Shown: piece after piece, positions 43,370-54,775 of the stretch | Position numbering within the stretch: the stretch's first letter is position 1 | How the letters are laid out: every line of letters begins with the position of its first letter | Assembly: GCA_030407085.1 (NCBI GenBank) | Contig: CM059582.1 | Span: forward strand, 133,117,501-133,181,500 | Direction of reading: 5' to 3' | Length of the DNA stretch: 64,000 bases | Origin: Trichopria drosophilae | Taxonomy: Eukaryota > Arthropoda > Insecta > Hymenoptera > Diapriidae | Translations under genes and position numbers: made by a program | Notes under the pieces: model-generated | What the model was told of the DNA's origin: nothing | The model's database searches: none | Seen by the model: the letters and a program-made list of their open reading frames with translations, nothing else

Positions 43370-43956
43370 TGGAGGCTGTGCGAGTGATTAAAGTGCATAC
43401 ATAATTTTCTGGAATTTGTTTTCCAATTGAACTTTTTCCAAAGACGCTAACGGCCGAAGTTCCACTCGGCTAAATTCGGCTCCATTCGGTAATCATCGGC
43501 TACGAGAAGCTATCTCGCTACGGAGAACATAAGCTTCGAGGAGTTCATCAAGGTGTATCTGGCCCCTTCGGTGCCTGTAGCTCCACCATTCAGCCTCTCG
43601 GATTCCCCTCTCTAAGAGAATTCGCCGCTAGCATCACATCCGTGCATTGATTGTCTAGCCCCTACTCCAGGACTCCCACTTCGCTGAATCTTCTACGGCT
43701 ACCACACGGCTCCAGCCTTCAGGACTCTCCCCTCACAGGTTGTCAAGACGATCTTGTCACCTCTCCTCGGCCGATGCGCCCCACTTGGACTCTCGCTCCT
43801 CTGCACTCTTTTCGGCGGTAATCAACGCCTCACACACGCGTCATTCCTTACCACACGCACAATTGGTGTACAGCTGCTTCTTCTTTCTGATTTCCCGCAT
43901 CTTCAAGAATTTCGTTGGGAACGACATTTGACAGGGAACTTTAGCAACGTCTTCAT
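43370..43956 (+). other. BEL/Pao untranslated leader
   Basis: About 590 bp, C/T-rich and GC-richer than its surroundings, between the primer binding site and the gag ATG. Short frames in it have no motif. It probably holds packaging signals, which I cannot point to. Confidence 0.5.
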
Positions 43957-44568
43957 ATGTCTATCAAGATGTCCAACTCGGATCAAGATGAGAATTCATT
44001 TGACATAACCGCATTTAACAACTTAATTGCGGAACAACAATTGTATTTTGATGCAGTCGATCGAGTCGCTGCCATGGTGGATAATGGTGGTTTGCGAAAA
44101 TCTCAAGCTGCATCAAGACTCGATTATATGCAAAGCCTGTGGACTAAATGCATTTCACTGCATTGTTCAATAATGAATTATTCTCAAGTGCCTGAGTGTC
44201 AGGCTGACTCTTATTTCATCGATGATCTGTACGTGAAAATGGAATTAGTGTGCCTCGACACTCTTGGTGCACTGAAGGAAATCCTGTTCGAGCCACCTCC
44301 GAGTCAAACCTCAACACCGGCACCGACTGGAATTGCTACAGAGTATCGACATCGAATTGCGCAAGTACCACCGTTACATTTACCGCGATTTTCGGGTGAT
44401 TACGCATATTGGGAAGAATTTAGCGATTATTTTCATTCGATTTTTATTAATGATCCAAGTTACGATAATCTGCAACGATTGCATTATTTGAAATCGTGCC
44501 TCGACGGCGGGGCTGCATATTTACTGAAGAATATAACGATTACCGCGGCAAATTTTCCGATCGCCTGA
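43957..44568 (+). CDS. BEL/Pao gag, N-terminal part up to an internal UGA
   Basis: The gag protein forms the particle. The frame opens at ATG 43957 (a second ATG lies four codons on) and runs 203 codons with typical BEL/Pao gag features: LPRFSGDYAYWEEFSDYF (the LPKF-G-W-like signature of this family) and YLKSCLDGGAAYLL. It ends at TGA 44566-44568. The same frame continues directly after this stop as the rest of gag and pol, and by family pattern a Trp codon (TGG) is expected at this point, so this is most likely a single nonsense change. Full gag would extend to the zinc knuckles near 45223. As it stands only a truncated gag can be made unless the UGA is read through. Confidence 0.85.
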   Translation: MSIKMSNSDQDENSFDITAFNNLIAEQQLYFDAVDRVAAMVDNGGLRKSQAASRLDYMQSLWTKCISLHCSIMNYSQVPECQADSYFIDDLYVKMELVCLDTLGALKEILFEPPPSQTSTPAPTGIATEYRHRIAQVPPLHLPRFSGDYAYWEEFSDYFHSIFINDPSYDNLQRLHYLKSCLDGGAAYLLKNITITAANFPIA

Positions 44569-47500
44569 AAACTTTTATCAGATAGATATTCGAATAAACG
44601 TCGTTTACTAAATATCCACTTATCAAAATTGTTTTCGTTAAAATCGGTTACGCGCACTAATTCGTCGTCCGAGCTTAGAAAACTTTTAGATTCCTTGAAG
44701 GAATCGACTGAGGCTCTGAAATGTCTCAAACGTCCAGTTTCCGATGACGTTCTAATATTTCTTTTGCTCCAACGGGTGGACTCAGAGACGCGCGAAGCAT
44801 GGGAATTAAATATTCAGGACAAGGAGGAATTTCCGAATTTTAATGACCTTGAAAAATTCCTGAATGCTAGAATACGTGCTCTTGAAGCATCCGACCTTGC
44901 GGGTAAGTCAAGCACGATTTCTAAGCCTCGCTCGATACCTTCACAAAGGGTAAACTATGCATCAAAGCCAGGATCGAAACACTCTCATACGTCTAATGCA
45001 CAAATGCATCTCACAGATGCCTCCAGTGCAGTTAAATGTCCGGTTTGTTCAGAAAAACATTCAGTCTACAAATGTTCGAAATTTTTGTCAAGTTCCATAT
45101 CCCAACGATGGGATTTGGTAAAATTAAAAAATTTGTGTTCTAATTGTCTATCTGCGACTCATAATAATCGTAAATGCCCAAGCAAACGTACTTGCTTCGT
45201 GTGCGGCGTGCGACACCATTCGACACTTCACAAAGAATCGGTAAAAAATGCATCCGATGCACGCGTTTTAAATGAGTCATCCACTAGTACTTCACCTACG
45301 AATGATGTACAAATTGATGACAGCCTTGTTCAATCATACCATGTAACAGGTGTACAAGCCGCTCACGTCGTCTTAGCGACTCCATGGGTATGTATTTCAT
45401 CCTCATCTCAACGTCTTGTGCGAGTACGCGCTCTCCTTGACCATGGCGCCACTCATACATTCGTATCGGTAAAGGTGGTCAACGCTTTAGGCACGCGTAC
45501 CTACCCCGCGTCCGCTACTGTAACCGGACTCGGGCAAAAACCTGCAGAGGTTGTAAATCGCGTTGTTCCAATACAAATTAGATCGTCAAATAATGATTCG
45601 GCCGTGTTTTCCACCGATGCATATATATTGAAATCTCTGACATCATATGTCCCGAAATTTCGATACCCAGTATCGAAATGGGATCACTTACGCGGGTTGT
45701 CTCTCGCTGATCCGCGCCCTACCGATGATACATCCATTCATATGATCATCGGGTCTAATCTCTATCCATATCTGCTTCGTGATGGTATTCGACGCGGAAA
45801 TACGGACGAACCAGTTGCGATAAATACCGTGTTTGGATGGGTGATCTCGGGAGTTACGAATCCGCATCATATACAAATGGACGATTTAAATTTGTCCATG
45901 TCTCGATTCTGGGAAATCGAGGAGATTTCCACTTCTCACCCGCTCTCATCTGAAGAGCTCAAATGTGAAGAGCATTTTCGATCTTCGCATTCGCGAACAG
46001 CTGATGGGCAATATGTGGTGCGTATCCCATTGACGCATCCCTCACCTCTGAATATTGGCGACACACGTTCTCGTGCAATAAAGAGTCTCATTTCCCTTGA
46101 ACGACGACTTTCTACACGGTCAACCGAACGCCACGCGTATCACAGTTTCATGAACGATTACCAATCTTTAGGCCATATGCGTGTAAGTTCAAAGCCTCCA
46201 CAGTCACAACCGTATAATGTAGTTTACTTACCTCACCATCCAGTCTTTAAGCATGATAGTACTACAAGTAAGTTGCGCGTTGTATTCAATGCTTCGTCTC
46301 TCGGTTCGAACGGACATTCAGTGAATGAATTTCATATGGTTGGTCAAAAATTACAGACAGATCTTGCGATGTTGCATGTCCAATGGCGTGAGCATAAATT
46401 TGTCTACTGTGCGGACATAGAAAAGATGTATCGTCAAATCCTAATCGATGATCGTGATGTACATCTTCAACGAATTTTATGGCGCGATTCGCCTTCTGAT
46501 CCTATTCGTGACTATGACCTTCTGACCGTCACCTATGGAACGGCAAGCACCCCTTTTCTAGCCTTACGCGTACTTCAGCAGCTAGCTGAAGACGAAGGCT
46601 CAGATTTACCTCATGGCAAGCAGGCTCTTTTAACTAATTTTTTTGTTGATGACACTTTATTCGGTGCCAATTCAATAGAGAAAGCAAAGTTGATTCGGGA
46701 CCAACTTGTATCTCTCCTCGGTCGTGCAAAATTTACATTGCGTAAATGGGCGAGTAACTCTCATCAGTTGCTGGATGACATTGATGCTGAGAATCACGGT
46801 GTTGCATGCGACCACAGGATACATGCGGATGGAACATTAAAGATACTTGGTATAAAGTGGCAGCCTGCTACTGACACGTATCATTTCGTTGTCTACGACT
46901 CCGAATGTATCGTGTGGACAAAACGTACCGTATTATCACACATTGCTCGGATCTTTGATCCGTTGGGCTGGATTGCTCCTGTAGTGATCACAGCGAAGAT
47001 TTTTATGCAGTCATTGTGGTCCTGTAAAATTGATTGGGATTCTCCCCTTCCACCCACTCTTAGACAGCATTGGTGCGAGTTTTATGAGTTTCTTCCGTCG
47101 TTAACTTCTATCTCCATTCCACGCTGGTTGGGAACTTCCAATGGCGATACCACGATTGAGCTGCATGGGTTTTCGGATGCTTCCACCAAAGCATATGCAG
47201 CCGTAACATACATTCGTGTGCAAACGCCCACGGGTGTTTCCTCGTTGTTGCTTATGAGCAAAACTCGAGTTGCTCCTCTAAAACAACTTACAGTTCCGAG
47301 ACTGGAGTTGTGTGGAGCAGTTCTTCTGACGCGTCTCATGGCCAAACTGTCTTCATTGTCAATGTTCAGTCAATGCAAGAAAACTTGCTGGACTGATGCG
47401 ACAATAGTTCTTGACTGGATTCGCGGTTCCCCATCATCATGGAAGACATTCATCGCTAATCGCGTCGCTGATATTCAGTCAACTCTCCCCGACACACCTT

Positions 47501-49260
47501 GGAGGCATGTATCCAGTGGTGACAACCCTGCCGATCTAGCATCACGCGGTGTGTCACCTACCGATATTGCATCCCGCTCGCTGTGGTGGCACGGCCCTTC
47601 TTGGTTAAGCACTCCTGAAGAACTGTGGCCCAGTCTGGAACCTCCATTACCAAATGATGCAGATCTGGAAGCTAAGGTTGCCTTCGCACACGTGTCCAAC
47701 ACATCAGATGATTCGCAATTGAATGCGATGTTCTCACGATATTCATCATGGCCCCGCATGATTCGTATATTTGCGTGGATATTACGTTGGAAGTATCGAA
47801 CGCCTCCATCTCAATCTGACCAAAAGGTTGTTTTAAAGGCCGTAGAGCTCAATCGTGCCACAAACAAAATCTTTGCAGTCTTGCAAAAACAGCAGTTTCC
47901 TGACGAACTTGCTATATTACAGGAAAGTCCTTTATCTTCCGATGGTTCTCGTAGAATCACGCCAAATAATACTTTGTCTCGTTGTAGTCCACTTCGTTAC
48001 CTAAATCCGTTCCTGGATGACCAAGGGTTGCTACGCGTAGGTGGACGACTATCATTAAGTGATTATGATTACAACGCAAAATTCCCTGTTATTTTGCGTC
48101 CATGTTCCACGTCTCGCCTGCTCGTGCTTGATGCGCACAATGCTTGTCTACATGGTGGAATTTCTCTCACGCTCGGTACTCTGCGGCAATCCGTCTGGGT
48201 CTTACAAGCACGCAAAACCGTAAAATCAGTCGTATCGAAATGCGTTGTCTGCGCAAGATTACGAGCTGACGTCCCAATGCAACTCATGGGATCACTCCCT
48301 CCCGCACGTATTAATCGAACAAATCGAGCATTCGTCAACTGCGGAGTTGATTATGCTGGTCCCGTGGCGGTCCGAATGGCGGGCGGTCGCGGAGTACGTT
48401 CTCGACAAGCGTTTATAGCCGTCTTTGTTTGTATGGCAGTCAAAGCCATTCACTTGGAACTCGTCAGCGACTACTCCTCTGCCGCGTTTCTGGCCGCGTA
48501 TCATCGATTTTGCTCGCGACGAGGTTTACCACGTACCATGTTTAGGGATTGTGGTAAAACTTTTCAGGGCGCCGACACGGAATTACGTGCAGCTTATCTT
48601 GCTGCTCTTAACCATCCAGATTTTCATGAGCGTCTCGCCATGGATAGAGTTGAGTGGCAATTCAATCCACCATACGCCCCTAATTTCGGCGGTTTGTGGG
48701 AAGCCGATGTAAAGTCGATGAAGCGTCACTTTTACCGGATTCTTCGGGACAAAACACCGACTTTCGAGGAACTGTACACTCTTCTCTGCCGGATCGAGGC
48801 GTGCCTCAACTCTAGGCCGTTAGCTCCCTTAAATGATAATATTGAGAGCCTGGATGTTTTAACCCCGGCTCATTTCCTTATCGGCGGCCCTGTAACTGCT
48901 ATCCCTTCTGCGCCTATTCTAGATACCTCGCGTAATTGCTTAACTCGATGGCAATGCATTCAACAAATGCTGGAACAATTTTGGGCACAATGGTCCCGAG
49001 ATTATCTCACTTCTTGCCACCATCGTTCCAAATGGCTAAAACCAACAACCAATGTGAAGGTTGGGCAGATGGTTCTTTTACGAGATTCGCAACTTCCGCC
49101 GACTAAATGGGCTTTAGCACGCGTTACTAAATGTCACCCTGGACATGATGGTCTCATTCGTGTTGTGGACGTCAAAACGGCTAAATCGTCATATCTTCGA
49201 CCAATTTCGAAGCTGGTTCTGCTTCCAGTTGATCTTGATAAAATGAACCAATTTGCCTAA
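44569..49260 (+). pseudogene. BEL/Pao gag C-terminus and pol polyprotein (protease, RT, RNase H, integrase)
   Basis: Continues the gag frame without a shift, open to TAA at 49258-49260. Order: gag C-terminal region. Three Cys/His knuckles at about 45036-45223 (CPVCSEKHSVYKC, CSNCLSATHNNRKC, CFVCGVRHHSTLH). Aspartic protease motif ALLDHGATHTFVS near 45429, with His after the catalytic Asp, a tolerated variation in this family. RT with YCADIEKMYRQI near 46405 and catalytic FVDD at 46642-46653. RNase H with HGFSDAST near 47165, WTDATIVL and DNPADLASRG. Integrase HHCC region (DAHNACLHGG, CVVCARL) near 48130-48265. Integrase catalytic residues in GVDYAGP (48343), FRDCGKTFQGA (48541) and GGLWEADVKSMK (48689). 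All key residues are visible except the usual DNG, which reads DCG. Labelled pseudogene only because of the upstream UGA. Confidence 0.9.
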
Positions 49261-49307
49261 CCTAATAGCCGAACTGTTGTGTTTAAAATTGCGCGCATGG
49301 TCGGCGC

Positions 49308-49321
49308 AAGGCGGGCGGTGA
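49308..49321 (+). promoter_or_regulatory. Purine-rich tract before the 3' LTR
   Basis: AAGGCGGGCGGTGA lies directly against the LTR start at 49322. It is the expected place of the plus-strand primer, although two C residues interrupt it, which is unusual for a polypurine tract. Confidence 0.5.
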
Positions 49322-49778
49322 TGTTTGGATATACATTTTTCTACATTACCATATTATAATATTATTAAGTACTGAATTACTTACCGACATGTATCTAAAT
49401 TTAATATAAGTTGCGACACCTATTGGGACAATGTTGATTAACAATAGGTGTATTTAGTTTATAAGAATGCCGCTCTCAGTTCCGATATTTCCGTACCTCG
49501 TTTCCGAATTCGTCAGATTTCCGGGAGCTTCATAACCGAATGGACGCATTTGCGATTGATAACATCCAAACAAGTTATTCATCGGGCCGAATCCACTTCA
49601 CGGGTATAGTATCAACTTTCCGCGTGTGATTGTACCAATTTATTGAATAATTTTTATTATAATAAATCACAGTGTATTATTAACCACCTCGTGCTGCGTA
49701 TTTTCTCCAACCTGGAAACCTTTACATAGTTTCACTCCAGTGGTTCTAGTTCATAGTGTTTGAATTACCCAAGAAACA
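49322..49778 (+). repeat. 3' LTR of BEL/Pao element
   Basis: 457 bp from TGTTTGGATATAC to AAGAAACA, paired with the 5' LTR at 42890-43349. Confidence 0.95.
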
Positions 49779-49783
49779 CATTA

Positions 49784-50443
49784 ACTCCAAACAGTATGGT
49801 TTCTTAGAGGAAAGAAGTGCAGATGATGCGTTAGTGTCCATAACCGATTTTATATATAAACATCTTGCTAGAAGTAAACCAACAGTAATTGCATTTTTAG
49901 ATCTTAGTAAAGCTTTTGACACTGTAAATCACGATATACTACTTTCAAAATTACAAAAAGTCGGAGTGCGAGGTATTTGCTTGAAATTAATTAAAATTTA
50001 TCTAACGGACAGAGAACAAACAGTAAGAGTAAATGATGTAACAAGTAATATTAGAAAGGTTAATGTTGGTGTTCCCCAGGGATCAATTCTTGGACCTCTC
50101 CTGTTCATTATTTATATTAATGACCTACTGGATCTCTTTCCATTTCTAGTAGCATATGCTGATGATGTTGCTATACCCATTTCTTACGAAAGTTGGTCGG
50201 AAACATCGAATGAAATAAATGAAATTCTAAAGGTTAGTTATACATGGCTATTCAACAATAAGCTTATATTGAATATCCACAAAACATCGTTTGTGGGTTT
50301 TGGAAATTATATGGATTCTATACCAGATAACATACATATATCTATTAACGGTGCAAGGATAGAAAGAGTTAGTCATTGTAAATATCTAGGAATAGTGTTT
50401 GACCAAAATATAAAATGGAACATACATGTAATGAACATAGTCA
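49784..50443 (+). pseudogene. Non-LTR ORF2 part 2: RT catalytic core
   Basis: Continues the RT frame interrupted at 42889. Motifs: SKQYGFLEERSADDALVSI, FLDLSKAFDTVNHD, GVPQGSILGPLLF, YINDLL and the catalytic YADD at 50155-50166, then NKLILNIHKT and KYLGIVFDQNIKW. It is open throughout this piece and ends where the 1.14-kb insertion begins, inside MNIV. Confidence 0.9.
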
Positions 50444-51584
50444 TATAACCCTTGCATTGTAAAAAAGGTTAATAAATAATTGAACTAAAAAAAAATTACA
50501 TAATATTACTATATTTAACAAATATATTTAAGGGACAATGCATACAGAAAAAAAGATATATCAAAGTACGGGTTCGGAATTTGCGCTATGGTCAATTTCT
50601 TTACTATAACCGAAATTTTATTACCTAATTTATTAAGAAAAGGAGACAAATCTGGGAGGAAAAGTGATAAAACGATTTACAGATGAATTGTAAAAGACTT
50701 ACAAATTAAAGTCTGCCGGTACGCCGCGCCGCACGCAATTTAATTAAACACTGAATCCAAAAAGAAAAGAAGATTTAATGTGCTAGCACTAATAAAAAAC
50801 GCAAAATATAATTGAAACCACAACGAAAAAAAAAAGCAAAAATTAATCAAATCGCAAAATCTACTTAAAAGCTCGCAAAAACGCAAAAACGCAAAAGTAA
50901 GTGTCCTAACCCGTTGACGACCTGTACCTTGACCCCAAAATTACCCCTTCCCTTAACCGCGAATATTCCCGAAAAGTCCTTCGCGAATATCGGTAACTAC
51001 GGGTGGAAGAAGGACAAACGAGGAAAAGACATAGGGGAAAATGCGAACAATTAATTGTGGAGAAATCAATTAGCGGCTCTCAACTAATTCTTTCATGCAG
51101 CATGGGTGCGGGCATAGGTGAAAGTACTGAGGCCGAATGGCTACCCCTGTGAATCGACGACCGTCAACACTGCGCAACAAGGAACATTACTTGTGCGAGA
51201 GAGAGGGAGACTCCACACCTGTTGCTTACGCAGACCAATGCAAATTTGAATTGGACGTATTGTACTACGCCTACTAGCTCCACTACCGCCAACAATGAGT
51301 CGACTTGGATGCTGTGTGCGTTAGTGACGTCACGAAAGGGTTACGAGTAGCACCAACATATTAATCGAGAGAGACCGCAAGAAAACAATAATACAAATAT
51401 ACTTTAATTATGTATTAAACATATTCGAAATTGGAAAAGGACAAGGCTATATGTTAACAAAGGACAAATGAAATATTCTTAATTACCGATAATCGCGACG
51501 AGAATTTACTTTCATTAACTCATTAAAAATTAACAATTTTATATTAATTTCAGGTAACAGGGTAGATTGACGAATTTTCGTCAC
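50444..51584. mobile_element. 1.14-kb non-coding insertion with AGTCA target duplication, possible solo LTR
   Basis: AGTCA at 50439-50443 recurs at 51585-51589. Joining across one copy lines up the RT coding sequence again (NIV followed by NKTKYLIY), so the boundaries are well supported. The insert has no coding capacity. On the minus strand it would begin TGTGACGAAAATTCG if the duplication is taken as GTCA, an LTR-like TG start, and would end GGGTTATA, which is not a clean CA end. A solo LTR of a gypsy-type element inserted in reverse is my best guess; a non-autonomous DNA element is the alternative. No terminal inverted repeat is evident. Confidence 0.7.
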
Positions 51585-51589
51585 AGTCA

Positions 51590-52070
51590 ATAAAACAAAA
51601 TATCTTATATATGTATTCTACAGATTAAAAAAAAAATAATGTCTAAAAGACAACTACTACAACTATATTTTGGATTATTTAACAGTATTGCTACTTATGG
51701 AATACTTGGATGGGGTGGAATATATCAAGCATCATACCTACCAATATTGAGACTGCAATTAAAACTATTGAAAATAATAGGCATTAACCAAAACGAAATA
51801 CAAATTCTAAATATCAAACAAACCTTCGTACTAAAATCTATACTTTACAACTATAAAAACTTACGAAGATCTACAAGGAACGCCCTCGAAATACCAGAAA
51901 CAGAAGTTTACCATTCCCAAAGTATAATTTATCAATAGGTCAAAGATGTCAAGATTACTATGCCGTCGAATATTTTAATATGCTACCTAACTCACTAAAA
52001 GATATGCAGCTACACAGTCAAGTAATCAAGAAAAAAATGAAATCAATAATCAGCAGATTCATAGTGGATT
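51590..52070 (+). pseudogene. Non-LTR ORF2 part 3: C-terminal domain
   Basis: Resumes as NKTKYLIYVFYRL, then a one-base change in an A run (51627-51636) shifts the frame. It continues from 51639 with KRQLLQLYFGLFNSIATYGI, LGWGG and a Leu/Lys-rich stretch typical of LINE RT C-termini. A further frame break occurs near 51930, after which QDYYAVEYFNMLP-like coding can be made out to about 52070. Confidence 0.75.
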
Positions 52071-52358
52071 AGATGAAAACCAAATTTTTCTGAACATACC
52101 CAAGAAATGCTAAAAGTGAAATGAAGAATAATTTGTTTTTATGTGTGTTTTAAACAGCCCGAATATTTTTAATAATCGCAGTGTTATACGATAGGATAAA
52201 CTCTATATAGAATAATGTAAATACAAGTACTATAGTTTATATTTTATATACATTTTTTATTTTTTTTTGTTAGGTTATAAGTAACCTCCTATATGTACGG
52301 ACATTTTAATGTCCCCTATAGGTCCTCAATTGTATTTATTGTAGGAAAAAGGAATAAA

Positions 52359-52378
52359 TTTGATTTGATTTGATTTGA
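52359..52378 (+). repeat. (TTTGA)n tail of second non-LTR element
   Basis: Four TTTGA-type units after AATAAA mark the 3' end of the element; pentanucleotide tails of this kind are seen in several insect LINE families. Confidence 0.75.
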
Positions 52379-52454
52379 CATGTATATAATTTTTTTCTGT
52401 AAATTGACTTCTTATAATTCTCTGGCAGGTTTCTGATTGTTCTTTCTTTATTTG

Positions 52455-53475
52455 CCCATCAACATTCATTTAAAAGTTGTTGCGTGACTTCTTCAATAAA
52501 AAAACTTCAATTTTTCTAAATATTTACCGACAGTTGACAGAGAAAAACAATATAAATTTACAATATTACAAAAAATCTCTGTATATTCTTTACCAATAAA
52601 TATAAAATACTTTAGCCATATGCACAGGTATATTAAACAGTGCATAAGAAGTATCTTCATTACTTCCAGATTTAGAAATACGTTTATGATTTTATCTATC
52701 TTCAAAATCCGTTCTTTTAGAAATAATAATTATGAATTTACGTTACTTTTTCGTCAAACTGTCGATTAATATTTAGAAACTGAAGAGCGTCACGATTTTT
52801 TTAAGTTACGTCTGGGTATTCGTCATAATTTTGTAAGGTTTTTTAATTCTCCACCTTCAATATTCGTTTTGTAAATCTTTATATATTTATGGTATTATAG
52901 AATATATTCTCCATATTAATTATATTAGAAAGTGTTAATTAAGGCCCACGCATTCCACAGCACAGACAGCGTCAAACTAACTATTGGTAATAGGATATAT
53001 GCAAAAAATAAAATACCCGTGTTTTTGTGTTTAAAAAATATTTGTTTATAACAGTTTGTTATTCATCAAATGCGGTTTCAGGGAAAATACGACTACGCGA
53101 ATCGATTCTACAGGAAAAATTAGATGCAAAACATGCATAATGTTTTGTAAAAAATCGTCAATTTGTTGTTAAAAATATTAAGTAAACAACACAAACGAAA
53201 ACCCTCTTCTTCTCATGGCTAGCATATTGCAGTTAGCGCCAAATTAACCATTGGAAGTACCGATATATGTTAAAAATAAAATACCCTTTTTTTGTTTATA
53301 AACAATAATTGTTTATAACAATTTATTGGTAAAGAATATACAAAAATTCAGTAGTTTTCTATATATTATGAATTTACATTTTTTTCCATTATCAACTGTC
53401 GATAAATATTTCGAAAAATTAGCCTTTTATTGATAAAGTCACGCAACAACTTTTAGATATACATTTCAATTCAAC
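52455..53475. repeat. Diverged inverted repeat pair with a third partial copy
   Basis: 52455-52600 (GTTGTTGCGTGACTTC, ACCGACAGTTGACAGAG, ATTCTTTACCAAT) is the imperfect reverse complement of 53325-53475 (ATTGGTAAAGAAT, CAACTGTCGATAAATATTT, AAAGTCACGCAACAAC). A partial third copy in the right-hand orientation lies near 52755-52800 (AAACTGTCGATTAATATTT, GCGTCACG). Inside, 52965-53045 and 53225-53300 are also related to one another. It is probably the relic of an inverted-repeat element or of two head-to-head copies; no coding frame is left. Confidence 0.6.
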
Positions 53476-54428
53476 ATTTTATATGCAATGATAGATGCAA
53501 TCATTCCATTTATTTACTATGCCGTTTCGACACAGATCCGCAACCTACTATATATATATATGACATGTGTTATTCACATTATATACTATATGCACCCATA
53601 CGTTTTTTTATTTATGTAGGTATATCGCTAAGAAGTGTCCTGATGGTAAATGTTTTTTAATTTTCTCTGTAGAAGTCTAATATTACATATTATAATTTAG
53701 TATTTATTAATAAAAAGTCTTTTAAGATGGTTCAAACTCTGTTTAGTGTAAAAATGTAAAATTGGACTATTATAAATGTATTTTGTCTTACAATTTTTAA
53801 TATTTTTCAACGATGATTTTTTTTCTATGCATATTTTGTCATTTTAAACTTCTGACATGGATTTGAAAAAAGTGGTAAAGAATGGAAAATTATGAACTGA
53901 TAAAAAATTACAATTTGTACATTTGTACCGCCCTGTATGTTTTTAGGTCGAAAATGATGAGAAAACAAATAAAACCAAGCTGAAAATCAAAATATAAAGA
54001 AGTAGAAATAATGGTGGTAACACCCTTCAATGAGAAAAACGACAGAAAATAAATTGAATCAGGGTAAAACATTTTCCTATGTAACAAAACATTAAAATTA
54101 ATATCTTAAAAATATATAAATATAAAACATTTTCAACGCGATTGTCGAGGTTTCAGGATTAAAATCTACAAGGAAAAAAATGTGGCGTTGAACGTACAAT
54201 TAGGATGTAACTAATGTTATTTTGACAAATTCGTTTTTGTCATATAATCTATGCGATAACTTCGTACGATTTTCCGACGGGAGACTTATGTATACCAGTG
54301 CCCTGTCCGAATCCGTCGGATTACTGCCGGGAAAAATTCTATCGCATGACAGAAAATGAGCTTCGCCGTCGAAACATTCGGACGATCGCGGTAAATGCAT
54401 ATATATATATATATATATAAACACGTAA
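53476..54428. other. AT-rich, no gene
   Basis: Contains short TA-rich runs (about 53550-53560 and 54400-54420) but no frame, RNA gene or recognisable repeat. Confidence 0.4.
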
Positions 54429-54775
54429 TGTGGTCATTTCGCGGACTTCGGGAAAAATTAAATTTGGTCTATTTGGATCTTATCAAGCTTAACTAGGCTG
54501 CGTGCGCTGGGGGGCTCTGCCCCCAGACCCCCCGCTAAAAACTATCCTAACCCAACCCTACCAAACCTCGCCTAGACCTAGTTGTGCCTAAAGTTTGGTG
54601 CGAAATTATGTTCCCTATAGCAAAAACATAGGGTCCGCATAATGCCCATCATGTATAAAAAAAAAGTCCTCGAAATGACCAGAAAAATACTTTCTTTTCG
54701 CGGACGGTCCGCGAAATGACAAAAAGTCCGCAAAATGACCGATCTGTTTAAAAAAAAGTCCGCAAAATTACCACA
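54429..54775. mobile_element. Short element with 20-bp terminal inverted repeats (MITE-like)
   Basis: TGTGGTCATTTCGCGGACTT at 54429-54448 pairs with AAGTCCGCAAAATTACCACA at 54756-54775 with two mismatches. Related internal copies of the terminal motif (GTCCGCGAAATGAC, GTCCGCAAAATGACC, TCCTCGAAATGACC) lie near the right end at about 54665-54740. The middle holds a GC-rich self-complementary stretch (GGGGGCTCTGCCCCC, GACCCCCC). At 347 bp without coding capacity it resembles a non-autonomous DNA transposon. I could not define a target duplication or assign a superfamily. Confidence 0.6.

Larger units (their letters stand above)
42890..49778 (+). mobile_element. Complete BEL/Pao LTR retrotransposon, near intact
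   Basis: 6889-bp element with two LTRs (460 and 457 bp), primer binding site, leader, a gag-pol frame of 1768 codons broken by one UGA, a purine-rich tract and a 5-bp target duplication. The LTRs differ by about ten substitutions and one 3-nt indel by my eye count (about 2%), so insertion is fairly recent. It sits in the RT of the second non-LTR element in the same orientation. Domain order (gag, zinc knuckles, protease, RT, RNase H, integrase) and protein motifs are typical of BEL/Pao. There is no envelope-like gene between pol and the 3' LTR. Confidence 0.95.
40247..52378 (+). mobile_element. Second non-LTR retrotransposon, split by two later insertions
   Basis: ORF1 lies at 40259-41199. 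ORF2 is distributed over 41225-42889, 49784-50443 and 51590-about 52070, followed by a 3' UTR and a (TTTGA)n tail ending near 52378. When the BEL/Pao element (42890-49778) and the 1.14-kb insertion (50444-51584) are set aside with one copy of each 5-bp duplication, the RT reading continues across both joints. This shows the nesting order. The left boundary is approximate. The element carries several frameshifts and is inactive. It differs from the 0.4-4.7 kb element in ORF1 type (CCHC knuckles) and tail, so it is a separate family. Confidence 0.85.

Noticed and set aside
43740..44008. Two short plus-strand frames upstream of BEL/Pao gag
   Set aside because: They lie in the untranslated leader, overlap each other in different frames and carry no motif.
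45688..48504. Several minus-strand frames inside BEL/Pao pol
   Set aside because: They are shadows of the well-supported plus-strand polyprotein.
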